DNA from: Treponema sp.
GTDB lineage: Bacteria; Spirochaetota; Spirochaetia; Treponematales; Breznakiellaceae
Assembly: GCA_031254795.1 (NCBI GenBank)
Contig: JAIRTS010000192.1
Coordinates: 1 to 8,347 of the forward strand
Reading direction: 5' to 3'
Length of the DNA: 8,347 bases
Shown here: one piece after another, positions 6,528 through 8,347 of the stretch
Numbering within the stretch: position 1 is the stretch's first letter
How the letters are laid out: every line of letters starts with the position of its first letter
Translations under genes and position numbers: made by a program
Notes under the pieces: generated by a model
What the model saw: only the letters and a program-made list of their open reading frames with translations
What the model was told of the DNA's origin: nothing
Databases searched by the model: none

Positions 6528-7649
6528 TCATTTTTCCAGCAGGTACAGATACTCCTTTACATGGGAGTTCCGCCCCGCGAGGTTTCTGCATCCCCGAAAT
6601 GTGTTGTACTTTGTTTCCAGTATCTCCAGTTTGCCGTTCTTTTCGAGCAAGGCGGTCATCTCTTCAAGAGAAATAAAACCTTCGGAATTAAAAGAGATCA
6701 TCACGTATTTCGCGTTTATGCCGCTTATCAGATCCATGAGCGCTTTGGGCGCCTCACGCTTTTTGTTATACGCCGAACGGTTCCAGTCCTGGGGGATGCC
6801 CGACACCTTGCTCACCGCGGCAGGCTGTTTATTGTCGAGGATGACATTAAGCATAAAGTAATTTGAACCGTACGGATGCTGGTTGTACGGCGGATCCAGA
6901 TACGCCAGATCGACTTCCGGCGCGTACTTGATGACACTGTTCGCGTTGCCGTTGTATATGACGGTCTCGCAGTTGAAGTTGCTGAAAACCGGAAAGGGAA
7001 GGGTGATGTCGCCTTTTATCCTCGACAGGGCGTTTTGTTTGCTTCCGCCGAATTGACCGATTCCGGTCGCCTTGTTTTTGTAAAATCCTTTAAAAACGCC
7101 TGGCGTATTCGCATGAATCGAGGCTTCCGAAAGCAGGGGCGCAAGGAAGAATTTTTTGAAAGGTTCGTCAAGCTGTTCTATTGCGCGGCGCGCGGTGTCA
7201 ATGTACATGGCGTTTCTGCGCGTATAGAACACCCGCTCATTTTGTCTAATGTCATAGTCATTCACAGGCGCGTACAACTTCGTAATGATCCCTTCTTTCA
7301 ATGGAGTGTTAGTTATGGCGGACATGATGTCATGGTAATTTTTTTTTAAAAGACTCATGTTTATATCGCTTGCGTTGGCCAAGTAACAACTGTTTATCAG
7401 GGCCGCGTATTTTTCCATGTCGTTTGCCACAAGGAAGCTCGCGTATTGCTTGAAGCGCCGCGCCACCACGCCCGACCCACTGAACACATCGAAGACGGCG
7501 AGTTTGTTTTTGCCCAATTTTTTTTGCACCAAATACACGCCCCGTTCAATAAACTTCATAAGCGAGCGTTTGTTTCCAATATAGGTTATTATTTGCTTGG
7601 TAAGATAGTCCTCGTTTTCGTATGAAAATAAGCCCGGCTGTACGCTCAT
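6528..7649 (-). CDS. D12-class DNA adenine-N6 methyltransferase, apparently orphan
   Basis: Transfers a methyl group from S-adenosylmethionine to adenine N6 in a specific DNA sequence. From ATG 7649-7647 it has 373 residues. The D12-family parts are clear: YIGNKRSLM at 23-31, the SAM-binding FDVFSGSG at 53-60, an ANDME acidic motif at 75-79 and the catalytic DLAYLDPPYN at 247-256. The C-terminal RNLAGRNSHVKEYLYLLEK is also typical of D12 enzymes similar to NlaIII- and FokI-type methyltransferases. The target sequence cannot be read from this. The frame stays open to an ATG at 7712, but those 21 extra residues fall before the conserved region and cover the predicted promoter, so 7649 is preferred. 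There is no Shine-Dalgarno sequence at either start. No restriction endonuclease flanks it: downstream lies the LysM operon, upstream a divergent mannitol permease. A solitary epigenetic role or a decayed restriction system are both possible. Confidence 0.9.
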   Translation of the reverse strand: MSVQPGLFSYENEDYLTKQIITYIGNKRSLMKFIERGVYLVQKKLGKNKLAVFDVFSGSGVVARRFKQYASFLVANDMEKYAALINSCYLANASDINMSLLKKNYHDIMSAITNTPLKEGIITKLYAPVNDYDIRQNERVFYTRRNAMYIDTARRAIEQLDEPFKKFFLAPLLSEASIHANTPGVFKGFYKNKATGIGQFGGSKQNALSRIKGDITLPFPVFSNFNCETVIYNGNANSVIKYAPEVDLAYLDPPYNQHPYGSNYFMLNVILDNKQPAAVSKVSGIPQDWNRSAYNKKREAPKALMDLISGINAKYVMISFNSEGFISLEEMTALLEKNGKLEILETKYNTFRGCRNLAGRNSHVKEYLYLLEK

Positions 7650-7655
7650 GGATTC

Positions 7656-7684
7656 ATCATACCACAGCCGCTGTTTTTTGAAAA
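7656..7684 (-). promoter_or_regulatory. Promoter of the methyltransferase gene with a palindrome in the spacer
   Basis: On the minus strand TTTTCA (7684-7679), a 17-base spacer and TATGAT (7661-7656) are seen, with TGG before TATGAT giving an extended -10 (TGnTATGAT). The expected start of transcription is about 7649, the A of the chosen ATG, so the mRNA may be leaderless. ACAGC-C-GCTGT (7664-7674 on plus), an 11-base palindrome, lies between -35 and -10 and could be an operator. Based on motif reading only. Confidence 0.42.
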
Positions 7685-7886
7685 CTCTTACAGCGGCATC
7701 CGATAGCGGCATCCACTTTTGCCAAACGGCGGCGAATCTCAGGTTCGTTATAATTTTTCCAGCCCGTAATCCGCCCGGAACTTTTTTCCTTCGCGCGAGC
7801 GCTCCCTACCCCAACACGCTTGGGACTCTCGCTTGTTCTTGACTTTTGGCACAACAAGACGTATGCCAATTCTGCATGTGTTTTTC

Positions 7887-7915
7887 TTGCGTTTTTAACG
7901 CATGCCCTGTAAAAT
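7887..7915 (+). promoter_or_regulatory. Upstream promoter candidate for mtlA, overlapped by an inverted repeat
   Basis: TTGCGT (7887-7892), a 17-base spacer and TAAAAT (7910-7915; 5 of 6 in the -10 box). The perfect inverted repeat TGCGTT-TTT-AACGCA (7888-7902) covers the -35 box and could be a repressor or activator site. A transcript from here would start near 7922 and keep the mtlA Shine-Dalgarno sequence in a leader of about 148 bases. Confidence 0.35.
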
Positions 7916-8009
7916 GGATAAGCAAGAGAGGTTGTTTCAAAACTTAGTTGTGCGCTGGCAATTTTGAAGGTGAGGAGAGACGGCTTTAGCTTGTTTTTTC
8001 AAAACCAAT

Positions 8010-8056
8010 GCGAACGTAGTTCGCGTATTGAAAATGGCGCGCTTATCAACTATAGT
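8010..8056 (+). promoter_or_regulatory. Proximal mtlA promoter candidate with adjacent inverted repeat
   Basis: TTGAAA (8028-8033), a 17-base spacer and TATAGT (8051-8056) make a good sigma-70-type promoter by sequence. The perfect inverted repeat GCGAAC-GTA-GTTCGC (8010-8024) lies three bases before the -35 box, a usual place for an activator or repressor site. Transcription from here would begin near 8063, inside or just after the ribosome binding site AAAGGAG (8057-8063), which argues against this promoter making a normally translated message. Confidence 0.4.
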
Positions 8057-8069
8057 AAAGGAGAATAAC

Positions 8070-8347
8070 ATGAAACAGACGGTACAAAAAGTGGGGCGGT
8101 CACTTTCCGCTATGGTTATGCCGAATTTAGGCGCTTTTATCGCGTGGGGGCTTATTACGGCATTGTTTATTGGCACTGGCTGGATACCCAATGAGAATCT
8201 GGCGCAGATGGTCGATCCGATGTTGAAGTATCTTTTGCCGCTCCTTATCGGCTATACCGGCGGCAAACTGGCGTACGGCGGCGGGGTGCGGGGCGGCGTA
8301 GTCGGCTCAATCGCCACTATAGGCGTTATTATGGGAGCGAGCATCCC
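8070..8347 (+). CDS. mtlA: Mannitol-specific PTS permease EIIC domain, N-terminal part
   Basis: Membrane permease of the phosphotransferase system, taking up mannitol and delivering it as mannitol-1-phosphate. The first 92 residues are visible and the gene runs off the right edge. The protein follows known MtlA closely: GRSLSAMVMPNLGAFIAWG near residues 9-27, then ITALFIGTGWIPNE, YLLPLLIGYTGGKLAYGG and RGGVVGSIATIGVIMGA. Compared with E. coli MtlA the GGKL...RGGVVG loop carries about two extra residues (AYGGGV). The ATG is preceded by AAAGGAG (8057-8063) at 6 bases, a strong site. Whether EIIB and EIIA domains follow in the same chain cannot be seen. It is divergent from the methyltransferase, and inverted repeats upstream suggest regulation, as expected for a sugar-inducible gene. 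Confidence 0.93.
   Translation, partial: MKQTVQKVGRSLSAMVMPNLGAFIAWGLITALFIGTGWIPNENLAQMVDPMLKYLLPLLIGYTGGKLAYGGGVRGGVVGSIATIGVIMGASI

Larger units (their letters stand above)
7650..8069. other. Divergent intergenic region between methyltransferase and mtlA
   Basis: About 420 bases without a secure gene. It holds the methyltransferase promoter at the left end and two candidate mtlA promoters at the right. A nested inverted repeat lies at 7795-7832, where GCGAG/CTCGC encloses CCCAA-CACGC-TTGGG. Two compact inverted repeats lie at 7888-7902 and 8010-8024. Weak short open frames exist (minus 7869-7657 from a TTG; plus 7922-8068) but neither is convincing. No tRNA-like fold was found. Confidence 0.6.

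Noticed and set aside
7650..7712. Longer methyltransferase starting at ATG 7712
   Set aside because: The extra 21 residues lie over the predicted promoter, precede the conserved region and have no ribosome binding site.
7740..7760. Plus-strand TATAAT at 7749-7754 as a promoter
   Set aside because: No -35-like sequence at the right distance upstream, and no gene follows within reach.
7671..8005. Three GTTT...AAAAC-type short repeats (7671-7685, 7932-7943, 7991-8005) as a possible array or operator set
   Set aside because: They are simple T/A runs with differing spacing and length. No regular unit or spacer, so not a CRISPR array and not a convincing operator set.
7937..8191. 84-residue minus-strand open frame
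   Set aside because: Its first half is the antisense of the secure mtlA coding region, and the remainder has no recognisable features.

Overview
The window looks like chromosomal DNA of a spirochaete, most likely a Treponema-like organism. This is inferred from the gene content, the lipobox style of the lytic transglycosylase, and a DnaK-like/LysM membrane protein that I associate with treponemes. No rRNA or other decisive marker is present, so the assignment is moderate. No insertion sequence, CRISPR array, tRNA or rRNA could be supported.

Layout. Positions 1-193 hold no supportable gene, only a plus-strand hairpin with a T-run. From 6379 down to 194, three minus-strand genes lie 25 and 26 bases apart and form a probable operon. 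The first is a membrane protein with an N-terminal domain resembling the substrate-binding beta-domain of Hsp70/DnaK, one transmembrane segment and a C-terminal LysM domain. The second is a large lipoprotein with a C-terminal SLT lytic transglycosylase domain. The third is the DNA translocase FtsK/SpoIIIE. A promoter with a consensus TTGACA -35 box sits directly before the first gene. Upstream, behind its own terminator and promoter, is a minus-strand D12-class adenine DNA methyltransferase (7649-6528) with no visible partner endonuclease. A 420-base divergent intergenic region with several inverted repeats separates it from mtlA, a plus-strand mannitol PTS permease that runs off the right edge.

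How the genes work together. The three-gene operon joins peptidoglycan binding (LysM), peptidoglycan cleavage (SLT) and chromosome translocation at the septum (FtsK), so it reads as a cell-division and wall-remodelling unit. The new element is the cytoplasmic chaperone-like domain tethered through the membrane to a LysM domain. Also notable are three copies of a YVD(I/L)P...EIT motif in the FtsK linker, and two genes without a good Shine-Dalgarno sequence whose predicted promoters place the transcript start at or within a few bases of the start codon. The methyltransferase and mtlA look functionally unrelated to the operon.
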